Source: Pontixanthobacter aestiaquae (GTDB taxonomy: Bacteria > Pseudomonadota > Alphaproteobacteria > Sphingomonadales > Sphingomonadaceae). Taken from it: 64,000 bases of DNA. The notes beneath the pieces are model-generated. The model worked only from the letters and a program-made list of their open reading frames with translations, did not search any database and was not told the origin of the DNA. The stretch is taken from assembly GCF_009827455.1 (NCBI RefSeq), contig NZ_WTYZ01000001.1, forward strand, positions 558,001 through 622,000. Direction: 5' to 3'. How positions within the stretch are numbered: position 1 is the stretch's first letter; every line of letters begins with the position of its first letter. Made by a program: the position numbers and the translations under genes. Shown piece after piece: positions 8,840 to 16,930 of the stretch.

Positions 8840-10318
8840 TTATTCCGCCGCGCTGCTCCCGTCTTCGACTGGGATCGTGTTCTTCGCTTCAAACTCAGAT
8901 CCAACGCCGAGCGCGTGACTGATAGCAACTCTGCGCATCGGTTCGGTTGATCCGGTCTCAAAGCTGTACGATGTCGGGTTGTGGCAAGTGAAGCAATTGA
9001 GCTGATCGCCTTTGCCTGGCACTTGCATAAAGGTTTCTGCGGTCATGTTCGCTAACGCCTCGCTACCCTGTGCAATCCCTTTCCAGTTGAAGTTCTTGTT
9101 CTGGATGTTGGCATTGTCAGCGGTGTAGACGTTTGGTTTAAACCACACAGTCCCGACCAAGAAATAGTCCTTGAAAGGCGAATTCTGGTTCGCAAATTCC
9201 GTCATTGATGCCGTATTCACAGCCGCGATATTGGCGGGGCCATTCTCCTGGTTCTCGCCGCCGGTGCGGTTCATCTGGACCACTTGCGTCACCGGCGAGA
9301 AGGTTTGCGATGCTTCGTCGAATATCAGCACTGCAGCGCTGTCATTCTTGACCAAAATCTTGCCCTTAGTGAACGGCGTACCTGCATCGTAGAAAGTATA
9401 GTCTTCATCCACGCTTTGATCGCCATAGGCAAAGGTGCCATCGGGTACCGACGGTGAGTTGCGCACATGCTCGAATGTGGCCCAGACCATCTCGGGGTGG
9501 TTCTCAATATACGCGACAACATGCAGGCCAACGAGCGCGACGGTAACGGTTGTGAACGTGCCGCTCGATTTGGCGATGCACGTGCTGCCGGTGCAATCAT
9601 TCGCAAGAACAGGGACTTGGGCCTGCGTGGTGTATGCGCCTGCCGGTGCAGCCTCGCCATCGGCAAGGCGATACCACGTCGCTTTGAACACTGCCGAACC
9701 GCAATTGAAATAATATGCATTGCCGGTGCCGCCGCACTCTTCGCCAGCGCCAATATCCTTGCCAGCATTGGCGGCATAGGCACCGCCTTCGACCATATTG
9801 GCTTTGGCGGTCTTCAAATAGGAATCGTTCATATGGACCGAGGCGTAAACCGGGTAGCCATTGCCGCCGACCAACATATTGCCATCAGCTTCGGTAATAG
9901 CGCCGGCATTCTCGCCCGTGGGCATCGCATGCGGCTTGTTGGAATGTGCGCCCAAGCGCAGCATATCGCCCGAAGGGTTGGCGTCCGACGTCAGTGCATC
10001 CAATGTTGCCATTGTCATAAAGCGCGGGGTTCCGTCGATCTCCGCCGTTGCCCACGCGAAGGCTTCCCACGACCATTCATGAAAATCGCAATCGACAGCC
10101 GTATCGCTAAAGCTGGTCGGCAATTTCGCATCGGGCGCGAAGTAAGTCGGAAGATTTTCGGACCAACCAAGCCGGTTGGGGCAATCTACCGCACTCGCCG
10201 CCAATGTTTCGGTATCGTCACTCGCACCGGGCGTGCAGGCCGATACCGCGACGAAGCTGCTGAGAGCCATGGCCAAAGCCCAACCCTTCACATTCTTGAG
10301 AAACTTTGGAAACTGCAT
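8840..10318 (-). CDS. Predicted lipoprotein with a single C-type heme motif
   Basis: 492 residues. A signal peptide with lipobox VSAC places the lipidated cysteine at residue 28, so the protein is exported and membrane-anchored on the periplasmic side. Near the C-terminus is one CFTCH motif (Cys442, Cys445, His446), consistent with covalent attachment of one heme c. The long central part (about 60-420) is rich in Trp, Tyr and Asn, and I recognise no named domain in it. The gene is flanked by convergent murA and has its own upstream gap. It could be a periplasmic redox or di-heme-like accessory protein lacking a second heme; the function is unknown. A CxxCH can also occur by chance, so heme binding is inferred. 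Confidence 0.75.
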   Translation of the reverse strand: MQFPKFLKNVKGWALAMALSSFVAVSACTPGASDDTETLAASAVDCPNRLGWSENLPTYFAPDAKLPTSFSDTAVDCDFHEWSWEAFAWATAEIDGTPRFMTMATLDALTSDANPSGDMLRLGAHSNKPHAMPTGENAGAITEADGNMLVGGNGYPVYASVHMNDSYLKTAKANMVEGGAYAANAGKDIGAGEECGGTGNAYYFNCGSAVFKATWYRLADGEAAPAGAYTTQAQVPVLANDCTGSTCIAKSSGTFTTVTVALVGLHVVAYIENHPEMVWATFEHVRNSPSVPDGTFAYGDQSVDEDYTFYDAGTPFTKGKILVKNDSAAVLIFDEASQTFSPVTQVVQMNRTGGENQENGPANIAAVNTASMTEFANQNSPFKDYFLVGTVWFKPNVYTADNANIQNKNFNWKGIAQGSEALANMTAETFMQVPGKGDQLNCFTCHNPTSYSFETGSTEPMRRVAISHALGVGSEFEAKNTIPVEDGSSAAE

Positions 10319-10438
10319 GTCCTATACCCCCAATACTGAGCATCGATAAAAACAAAAAGTAATTATCAAGCTTCGTAATAATAATGCGAGGAATACGGTC
10401 TGGCAGATAGTACAAAACGGACAGAGAAAATGAACCGG

Positions 10439-10753
10439 CTAAATTTTTGTATTATCACCATTCATAATGGAATTGGCACCGAATCTACGAGCGACCAGCC
10501 ATATGCGAACTGCACTGGCAAGACCCGGCGGCGTCTCGGATTTGATTCGTTCGGCATCGATCCGTGCGACCACAGCATTGATCGGCAGGCCGTCCGTGGC
10601 GGCGGCCTCTTTCAGCATATCCCAGAACAGCGGCTCCAGACTGATCGAAGTCTTGTGGCCCGCGATCTGTACCGAGCGTTTGACGGGTGGATGGTAGCGA
10701 GCGGGTTGCATTTCACGCAAGTTGATAAAGTACATTCGGCGCGGCGTCTTCAA
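10439..10753 (-). CDS. Ribbon-helix-helix (RHH_4-type) DNA-binding protein
   Basis: 104 residues from a TTG start, or 90 from ATG at 10711. The core RSVQIAGHKTSISLEPLFWDMLKEAA, followed by INAVVARID, is the pattern of the alphaproteobacterial ribbon-helix-helix 4 family: a beta strand that contacts DNA, then two helices. The N-terminal ~25 residues before the fold are basic and uncharacterised. TTG is retained because GGAG lies 4 bp before it, but the start is uncertain. A terminator-like hairpin sits 30 bp upstream on the same strand. Its regulatory target is unknown. Confidence 0.75.
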   Translation of the reverse strand: MKTPRRMYFINLREMQPARYHPPVKRSVQIAGHKTSISLEPLFWDMLKEAAATDGLPINAVVARIDAERIKSETPPGLASAVRIWLVARRFGANSIMNGDNTKI

Positions 10754-10784
10754 CTAACTCCATAGGAGCCGCCCAAAACGGCAA

Positions 10785-10807
10785 AACCCCGCGTCGGTGG
10801 CGGGGTT
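10785..10807 (-). terminator. Terminator-like hairpin upstream of the RHH gene
   Basis: AACCCCGC (10785-10792) pairs perfectly with GCGGGGTT (10800-10807). Read on the minus strand, the stem is followed by TTTTGCCGTTTT, so it would end minus-strand transcripts entering from the right. No full gene lies immediately to the right on that strand, so it ends either a short RNA or an attenuated RHH transcript. Confidence 0.55.
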
Positions 10808-10822
10808 CTGGTGCATCTGGTT

Positions 10823-10885
10823 TCACGATTTGAAAGAGCTTCGCCGAGAATAGCGCGGCGCGCATATGTAGGAAAGCACCCGCAT
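10823..10885 (-). other. Possible short ORF ahead of the hairpin (leader peptide candidate)
   Basis: ATG at 10885 opens 20 codons (MRVLSYICAPRYSRRSSFKS) ending in TGA, 15 bp before the terminator-like hairpin. No strong ribosome site is seen. The only support is the arrangement of short frame, hairpin and regulator gene. Confidence 0.2.
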
Positions 10886-10963
10886 AATTTGAGCTCGGGG
10901 TCGGCCGCGTTTCGCCTCACCCGCCCCGGCCCAGCCTATTCCCTGAGCCGCGCATGATGCGAG

Positions 10964-11012
10964 TTGACAAGTTTAGGCATAAGACTAATTGATAATGCAA
11001 CTGACTCGCAAT
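10964..11012 (+). promoter_or_regulatory. Promoter and candidate Fur/iron-responsive site of the TonB receptor
   Basis: A consensus -35 TTGACA lies at 10964-10969, with an AT-rich -10 area (TAATTGATAAT, 10986-10996). Overlapping it downstream is an imperfect 19-bp palindrome, AATGCAACT-G-ACTCGCAAT (10994-11012; 6 of 9 positions pair). The GCAA/TTGC character resembles alphaproteobacterial Fur sites. It sits right before the AGGAGG ribosome site of a heme-type receptor, where an iron operator is expected. Confidence 0.45.
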
Positions 11013-11039
11013 AGCACCGAGTCGGAGGAGGAATGAGCT

Positions 11040-13301
11040 TTGATAAATCCATGTAGTCTGCGGCCCGCCGCTCTTGCCGTCAGCACTCTCGCCCTATTGG
11101 CATCGCAGGCAGCTTTCGCTGCCGACAAAGCGGAAGATGCTGAAGAGCAGCCGAATGACCAAGATACGATAACGGTCACGGCGACACGCGCACCGGTAAC
11201 CATTGCCGATGCCCCGGCTACGGTCACCGTTATCGATTCCGAACAGATCGCGGATGAGCTTGCCACCGATATTCGTGATCTGGTCCGTTTCGAGCCGGGG
11301 GTAACGGTTCGCCGTGCCCCGGCTCGGTTTGGTGCCGCGCTCGGCACAACTGGCCGCGCGGGAAATGAGGATTTCAACATTCGCGGCATCGGCGGTAACC
11401 GCGTGCTGATTCAAGTGGATGGAATCCGCTCGCCACAAGGCTTCAGCTTCGGCGCGCAAGACGTGGGCCGCGGCAATGCCACCGATGTCGGTTTGATCAA
11501 ATCGGTCGAAATCCTGCGCGGCCCGGCATCTGCCTTCTATGGCAGCGACGGCCTGTCAGGCGCCATCAGTTTCACCACATCCGATCCCGAAGATCTGATC
11601 GAACCGGGGGCAAACTTAGGCGGTTTTGCCCGCGCCCAATACAGTTCTGCCGACAGCGAGTTCGCTGAAACTATCGCCGTTGCGGGTATGACCGGCAACC
11701 TCTCCGGAATGCTGGCCTATTCACGGCGCGATTTCCAGGAATTGGACAATCAGGGGACTGTCGATGTCGAAGGGCCTACGCGAACTGCGCCCAACCCGCA
11801 GGACGGATTTTCCAATGCCTTTCTCGGTAAGCTGCTGTGGACAAGCGGCAATCACCGCCTCCGTCTGACTGGCGAATATTTGGAGCGCGAGGTCTTTTCC
11901 GATGTGCTGTCAGGCCGTGGTCCCGTGTTCCTGTTCGGCCCGACCCCGAGCTGGATCGTCGACAGCTTGACTGCAACCGACACTACCGAACGGAAACGCG
12001 CCTCCATCGACTGGACATGGCAAGCGGATATGGCGGGAGCAGGCTTCCTCGATTACGCGCATGTTGCGGGCTATTGGCAAGACGGGAATGATGTCCAATT
12101 TGCCGATGAAGACCGTTCACCAACGGGTACGCGGCCTCGTCCGGATCGCGAACGCCTCAATACGTTCAACAATGAAGTTTATGGCGCAACAGCTGACTTC
12201 CGCTCCAGCTTCGATACTGGTGGCATCTCGCATACGCTATCGCTTGGAGGTGATGTAAGCTGGACCACACAGGAAGGTCTTCGTGACGGTGTGGAACCGC
12301 CATTTGGCGAAGTGTTTCCTGCGCGTGCCTTTCCGGTCACCGATTTCACTCTGGGCGGTGTGTTTATCGGCGACGCTATCGAGATCAGTGATGGTGCATT
12401 CACGCTCTATCCGGCGATCCGCTATGATTTTTACGATCTCGACCCCACCGACGATCCGCTGCTGCCGAATTTCAATGAAACGGGACAAAGCGGCTCGCGC
12501 TGGTCGCCCAAAGTCGGTGCTGTTGCCAAGCTGGGCGACAATATCCGTTTGTTCGGTAATTATGCGCAGGGCTTCCGCGCGCCCACGCCCAGCCAGGTCA
12601 ATAATTTCTTCGAAAACCTGGCATTCGGCTACACCTCTGCGCCGAACCCGGATCTTGAGCCGGAAACGAGTGAGACCTTCGAGCTTGGTGTCCGCTACAC
12701 AACCGATACGGTCAATATCACGCTAACGGGCTTTGCCGCCGACTATGACAATTTCATTAGTCAGGAAGTGGTTAGCGGAACCGGTACGCCGTTCGACCCA
12801 AGCGTATTCCAGTTCGTCAATCTCGACAGCGTAAAAGTCGAAGGGGTCGAGGCGAAGGCCTCTTACCAAGCCGACAATGGCTTCCGCGCACGTTTCGCTT
12901 TGGCTCTTGCTGATGGCGAAGTTCGCTCGCCCGGTGCGCCGGCATCGGCTTTGTCCACCATCGATCCGCTCAATGTCGTGTTTGGTGTCGGATATCGTGA
13001 TCCTGACAGTGCATTCGGCGGAGAGCTGATCACCACGTATAATGCCCGTAAGCCCGCGAATGATGCGGTGGGTGTCTGCAATGGCACCTGCTTCCGCCCA
13101 AGCGAATTCGCCATTTTCGATGCCACAGCATTCTACCGCATCGGCGACCATCTGACGGTTCGCGCCGGCATCTTCAATATCACCGACAGGAAATACGCAT
13201 ATTGGAGCGATGTGCGCGGGCTGACCACGACATCGACCATCACAGATGCTTTCACCCAGCCGGGCCGTAACGCCAGCGTTTCGCTCAGCCTGCAATTTTG
13301 A
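11040..13301 (+). CDS. TonB-dependent heme/hemoglobin-type outer-membrane receptor
   Basis: 753 residues. The signal peptide ends at about AFA|AD (residue 28). It is followed by a TonB box-like segment (DTITVTATR), the plug domain with NIRGIGGNRVLIQVDGIR and VEILRGPASAFYGSDGLSG, and a long beta barrel ending in a terminal Phe (SLSLQF). The plug resembles the TonB hemoglobin/transferrin/lactoferrin receptor family (HutA-like). It should import heme or an iron complex across the outer membrane using TonB energy. The TTG start is supported by AGGAGG 8 bp upstream; the ATG at 11033 is too close to the ribosome site and is closed after seven codons. The next gene encodes DUF6607, 43 bp away. Confidence 0.93.
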   Translation: MINPCSLRPAALAVSTLALLASQAAFAADKAEDAEEQPNDQDTITVTATRAPVTIADAPATVTVIDSEQIADELATDIRDLVRFEPGVTVRRAPARFGAALGTTGRAGNEDFNIRGIGGNRVLIQVDGIRSPQGFSFGAQDVGRGNATDVGLIKSVEILRGPASAFYGSDGLSGAISFTTSDPEDLIEPGANLGGFARAQYSSADSEFAETIAVAGMTGNLSGMLAYSRRDFQELDNQGTVDVEGPTRTAPNPQDGFSNAFLGKLLWTSGNHRLRLTGEYLEREVFSDVLSGRGPVFLFGPTPSWIVDSLTATDTTERKRASIDWTWQADMAGAGFLDYAHVAGYWQDGNDVQFADEDRSPTGTRPRPDRERLNTFNNEVYGATADFRSSFDTGGISHTLSLGGDVSWTTQEGLRDGVEPPFGEVFPARAFPVTDFTLGGVFIGDAIEISDGAFTLYPAIRYDFYDLDPTDDPLLPNFNETGQSGSRWSPKVGAVAKLGDNIRLFGNYAQGFRAPTPSQVNNFFENLAFGYTSAPNPDLEPETSETFELGVRYTTDTVNITLTGFAADYDNFISQEVVSGTGTPFDPSVFQFVNLDSVKVEGVEAKASYQADNGFRARFALALADGEVRSPGAPASALSTIDPLNVVFGVGYRDPDSAFGGELITTYNARKPANDAVGVCNGTCFRPSEFAIFDATAFYRIGDHLTVRAGIFNITDRKYAYWSDVRGLTTTSTITDAFTQPGRNASVSLSLQF

Positions 13302-13344
13302 CTCCACATCTCTGACCCGCATCCCTGACCAGGAGGAACATCAA

Positions 13345-14376
13345 ATGAAATATCTCACAGCAACATTTGCCGCCGCGCTTTGCGCAACCAGTCTGGCTGG
13401 GCCCCCGGTTTACGCCCAGGCGGTGACGCACAGCCCAGAAACCGTACACAGCGCCGAACAGCAGAAATTCGAACAGGACCGCGCCGCCATTCTCGCCATG
13501 GCCGGCGACTACAAAGTCCAGTTCAAATTCACCGAAACGGTCGCTTTCACGAAAGGCTATGAACCCAAAGATCCGTATCTTTCCGGCGGCTATGAAATCG
13601 TCCGCGTGATTGAGGATCGCGGCGACTTTATCAGCCTCCAGCACATCCTTGTGGTTGGCGGCGAGCAGAAGATGCCGATCAAACATTGGCGGCAGGATTG
13701 GCAATATCAGCCCAACAAGGTGCTGAACTTTATCGGCGGGAATGCATGGGAAATGCGCGACGTGAGTGAAGAAGACAGCGCCGGCAGCTGGTCGCAGGCG
13801 GTCTATCAGGTGGATGATTCCCCGCGTTATGGCGCTGTGGGATACTGGAGCCACGAAAACGGCATGTCCGAATGGGTCCCGCCCGCAGAATGGCGTCCGC
13901 TTCCGCGTCGCGACATGACGAAGCGCGATGATTACCACGCGGTCGTGGCGATGAACCGCCATGCGATCACCCCCGATGGCTGGGTGCATGAGCAGGACAA
14001 TTCCAAGCTCGCGCTGGATGGCGAGGCGCGCGTTCTGGTGCGCGAAGTCGGCGTAAACACTTACGTCAAAAGCGACGCGTTCCCGACCGAAATAGGCGAT
14101 GAATATTGGGCAAAAACCGCAGATTATTGGGCCGGTGTTCGCGATATCTGGACCGGCATGGAAGCGGCAGGTAGGCCATTTGCGCTCACTCAAAAGGGTG
14201 AGCCCGACCAACTCTATATGCCGCTAATGAATCTCGCGGGCGAAGTGGCTGCGGGCGACAAATCCGCCGATGCGGCAATTATTGAAGCAAAAGCTGTGAT
14301 TGCGGATAAGACAACAACCGACCTTCCGCCTTTGGCGGAACGCCTGCGTGAGCGAGCAGAGAAGGTCGATTATTAG
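13345..14376 (+). CDS. DUF6607 family secreted protein
   Basis: 343 residues. ATG at 13345 follows AGGAGGA, and a signal peptide ends near YAQA (about residue 24). The mature part is rich in Trp and Tyr, with MAGDYKVQFKF, KHWRQDWQYQP and GYWSHENGMSEWVPPAEWRPLPRRD as recognisable DUF6607 segments. Family members usually follow TonB receptors. The biochemical role is not established. Co-transcription with a heme-type receptor suggests a periplasmic protein handling the imported ligand (inference). No heme-c motif is present. Confidence 0.8.
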   Translation: MKYLTATFAAALCATSLAGPPVYAQAVTHSPETVHSAEQQKFEQDRAAILAMAGDYKVQFKFTETVAFTKGYEPKDPYLSGGYEIVRVIEDRGDFISLQHILVVGGEQKMPIKHWRQDWQYQPNKVLNFIGGNAWEMRDVSEEDSAGSWSQAVYQVDDSPRYGAVGYWSHENGMSEWVPPAEWRPLPRRDMTKRDDYHAVVAMNRHAITPDGWVHEQDNSKLALDGEARVLVREVGVNTYVKSDAFPTEIGDEYWAKTADYWAGVRDIWTGMEAAGRPFALTQKGEPDQLYMPLMNLAGEVAAGDKSADAAIIEAKAVIADKTTTDLPPLAERLRERAEKVDY

Positions 14377-14391
14377 AGCAAATCGGTAATG

Positions 14392-14417
14392 TGGGGGCAC
14401 GTAAGCCGGTGTCCCCA
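14392..14417. terminator. Hairpin between converging DUF6607 and phbB genes
   Basis: TGGGGGCAC (14392-14400) pairs with GTGTCCCCA (14409-14417) with one wobble. There is no T run, so its strength as a terminator is doubtful. Confidence 0.3.
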
Positions 14418-15140
14418 TCAATACATATGCTGGCCGCCATTGACGCTCATGGTGGAGCCGGTGACGAATCCTGCTTCCTCGGAGCAGAAGAAACCGACCG
14501 CGCGGGCGATTTCGCTCGCTTGGCCAAGGCGGCCGACAGGAATCTTGGCGACGATCTTTTCAAGGACCGGCTCAGGCACTGCGGCGACCATATCGGTGTC
14601 GATATAGCCGGGCGCAATCGCATTGACCGTAACGCCGAATTTCGCGCCTTCCTGCGCGAGCGCTTTGGTAAAGCCGTGGATTCCTGATTTGGCGGCGGCG
14701 TAGTTTACCTGGCCGTATTGACCAGCCTGACCGTTGATTGATCCGATATTGACGATCCGGCCCCATTTGCGTTCGCGCATGCCCGGGAAGCATGCTTTGG
14801 CCATGTTGAAGCACCCGCCCAGATTGACGCGCATCACTTCGTGCCAATCTTCATAGCTCATTTTGTGCAGGGTGCCGTCGCGCGTGATACCCGCATTGTT
14901 GACCACCGCATCTATCGGCCCGAGGTCTTCACCGACTTGCGCGCATCCTGCGAGTGAGGCTTCGTGGTCGCCGACATCCCATTTATACGCCTTAATACCG
15001 GTTTCCGCAGTGAATTCCTGCGCCTTCTGGTCGTTACCGCCATAATTCGCCGCAACAGTGAAGCCGCTATCGCGCAAATTTTCGCAGATTGCCCGCCCAA
15101 TGCCGCGGGTTCCGCCGGTTACGATTGCCACACGTGCCAT
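14418..15140 (-). CDS. phbB: Acetoacetyl-CoA reductase
   Basis: 240 residues. This SDR has TGGTRGIGRAI (cofactor), NNAGITRDGTLHKM and the catalytic YxxxK in QYGQVNYAAAKSG. The PhaB signatures MARVAIVTGG and SVNGGQHMY at the ends are typical of PHB-type NADPH acetoacetyl-CoA reductases. It makes (R)-3-hydroxybutyryl-CoA for polyhydroxyalkanoate synthesis. ATG at 15140 was chosen over GTG at 15149 because AGAGG is 8 bp before it. The PHA synthase is not in the window, but a depolymerase is at 41.6 kb. A TAACGTC half-site lies at 15194-15200, in its promoter region. Confidence 0.92.
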   Translation of the reverse strand: MARVAIVTGGTRGIGRAICENLRDSGFTVAANYGGNDQKAQEFTAETGIKAYKWDVGDHEASLAGCAQVGEDLGPIDAVVNNAGITRDGTLHKMSYEDWHEVMRVNLGGCFNMAKACFPGMRERKWGRIVNIGSINGQAGQYGQVNYAAAKSGIHGFTKALAQEGAKFGVTVNAIAPGYIDTDMVAAVPEPVLEKIVAKIPVGRLGQASEIARAVGFFCSEEAGFVTGSTMSVNGGQHMY

Positions 15141-15231
15141 TTCACTCACCTCTTTTCCCCTTGGATTACCAGTGGCGCTATCCGCCTGTTCCGTAACGTC
15201 ATGCCATAGGTGAGCCTGCGGCTAACACAAT

Positions 15232-15255
15232 AAAAAACCCTGCAAAAGCAGGGTT
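15232..15255 (-). terminator. Rho-independent terminator of the 15308-16075 gene
   Basis: AACCCTGC (15236-15243) and GCAGGGTT (15248-15255) form a perfect 8-bp stem with a 4-nt loop. On the minus strand the stem is followed by a T run (complement of 15232-15237). Confidence 0.8.
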
Positions 15256-15307
15256 GATCACGTCATTGAAATCGAATTCTTGCAGCGCTGCAGCCGCGCA
15301 GCAGGCC

Positions 15308-16075
15308 TTAGAAGCGGAACTGGGTTCCAACGTAAACTGCCTGATTGTCCTGAACATTGTCAGTCAGCGGAGCGATCCGGTCACGGTCTTGCGACAGACG
15401 GACGCCGGCGGTCACATCCAGATTCTTGGTCACGCGATAGGCGCCGCCAAGGTCGACCATCTGTTCGCCCTGACCTTCCAGAGTGCGCGGAGCACGGCCG
15501 AGACTGCTGTTGTTTTCAAGCGCGATGCGGGGCTTGAAACGGCTGGGCTTATCAGGCGCAGTGCTTTCGACCGGCTTGTAATCAGCCAGATCGGGCATCT
15601 CGATTGTACGAACACCTGCTGGCATTTCAGCAGTCAGCTTAGGCGCTTTGGCAAAGGTTTGATAACCGCGGGCGATGCCCAGATTATAACGCGTCGGTGT
15701 GATTGCAATGCTGCTCGCGCTATTTTGCGATTGCGCAATTTTGGCAGAAGAGCGCACAGAGATAACGCGCGCGGTTTGATCATCGACACGTACGGCCACC
15801 GTTACGGTCTTATCGCGGATGGAAGCCGTTCCCGCAGGAGTGAAGCGCAGATCAAGACCTTTCGCTCGGATGCTTTCAGCAACACGGCGGGCCAATTTGG
15901 GATCAACAGTAGAAGGAGTGAATGGCGCGAATCCGGCTTTGGATACATTGGCCGTCACTGACTCGGTACCACCAAGGGCCAAACCAGTACTTGGCACAGC
16001 GAGAGCAACAGCCGCGGCAGCGCCAAGCGCCGCCCCAATCTTGCCTATCCGTGCCATGTTAGCTGGCTTTGCCAC
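15308..16075 (-). CDS. Predicted secreted/outer-membrane protein of unknown function
   Basis: 255 residues. A hydrophobic Ala-rich signal segment (about 10-34) is followed by a mature protein without a recognised domain. The last ~45 residues (VDLGGAYRVTKNLDVTAGVRLS and ending YVGTQFRF) alternate like beta strands and end in Phe, the outer-membrane barrel signature. The middle (about 45-170) is basic and Ser/Thr-rich. The GTG start at 16075 has AGGA just upstream; ATG at 16057 is an alternative. It is monocistronic with its own terminator. The function is not known. Confidence 0.65.
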   Translation of the reverse strand: MAKPANMARIGKIGAALGAAAAVALAVPSTGLALGGTESVTANVSKAGFAPFTPSTVDPKLARRVAESIRAKGLDLRFTPAGTASIRDKTVTVAVRVDDQTARVISVRSSAKIAQSQNSASSIAITPTRYNLGIARGYQTFAKAPKLTAEMPAGVRTIEMPDLADYKPVESTAPDKPSRFKPRIALENNSSLGRAPRTLEGQGEQMVDLGGAYRVTKNLDVTAGVRLSQDRDRIAPLTDNVQDNQAVYVGTQFRF

Positions 16076-16444
16076 TGTTCCTGCCTACTTTCCTCTCCAT
16101 ATCAGACCGTATCGGGCCTGAATATTTCCTGACTCTCATATGCGCCCTAATCGTTACGCTTTCGAATCAGAGCAATCATACGTTACATCGGCCCGGAGAA
16201 ATGACCAGCTTTTCCACAGCGCCATATCCAAGTTCTGGGACAGTGTTGCACGAGTCCCACAAAATTACCGCGGATTAAGCCGTTATTCACGCCCGAACCC
16301 GCTTTGTGCCGCCGCCAGCGGGATCACTTCCGATCTGTTTGTGTGGCAAGGCGCAAGCGGCGAAATTGCCTGCTATGTCTTGCCGCGCCGTGTTGGCGGG
16401 TTATAGAGGCCCTAACGCCGTTAATAGGACACTGTGAAATCACC
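16076..16444. other. 369-bp gap with divergent promoters, no gene
   Basis: The region separates the minus-strand 15308 gene from the plus-strand DUF3576 lipoprotein. It contains one DnaA-box-like TTTTCCACA (16210-16218) and an AT-rich stretch near 16405-16430 that may hold the DUF3576 promoter. The open frames here lack coding character. Nothing else is evident. Confidence 0.4.
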
Positions 16445-16897
16445 ATGAGCGCACACCCACTCTTCGCTTCCCGTTTTTCACGCATGCTGCTCGTCACAGC
16501 TGCGCTAGGCAGCCTCGCTGCATGTGGAGGGCGAGAGCGCCCATCTGCCGATCTGGCTGCTTCACAGCTGACCACAATCGGGGTGAACTCCTACCTGTGG
16601 CGCGCGGCGCTTGATACGGTTGCTTTTGCGCCGCTGCTGCAGGCGGATAGCGCGGGCGGCGTCATTGTCACCGACTGGTATGCGAACCCGACCAACCCGG
16701 GTGAGCGTGTGAAAGTCACGGTAACCATTCTCGATCAGGATCTGCGCGCTGACGCGTTGCGCGTCGCGGCAAGCCGTCAGGTTGCCCAGGGCGGCGGCTG
16801 GGTCGATGCTCCGGTGCAGGCTGCGACTGTGCAGAAGCTGGAAGACATCATTCTGACCAAAGCTCGCGATCTTCGCCGGAAATCCTTTAAAAGCTAA
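16445..16897 (+). CDS. DUF3576 domain lipoprotein
   Basis: 150 residues. A signal peptide with lipobox LAAC is followed by ASQLTTIGVNSYLWRAALDT and by GGVIVTDWYANPTNPGERVKVTVTILD, the recognisable core of the alphaproteobacterial DUF3576 family. It is probably anchored in the outer membrane; the molecular function is unknown. The ATG at 16445 was chosen because it begins the signal peptide. It lies 33 bp before leuS, so it is the likely first gene of the DUF3576-leuS-lptE-holA operon. Grouping with lptE hints at an envelope role (inference). Confidence 0.85.
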   Translation: MSAHPLFASRFSRMLLVTAALGSLAACGGRERPSADLAASQLTTIGVNSYLWRAALDTVAFAPLLQADSAGGVIVTDWYANPTNPGERVKVTVTILDQDLRADALRVAASRQVAQGGGWVDAPVQAATVQKLEDIILTKARDLRRKSFKS

Positions 16898-16930
16898 ACA
16901 CGCGGCTCGTTTGAGCCGGACGGGAAATCT

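Noticed and set aside
16210..16218. DnaA-box-like TTTTCCACA as sign of an origin
   Set aside because: A single box without neighbours, AT-rich unwinding region or dnaA/hemE context is not enough for an origin.
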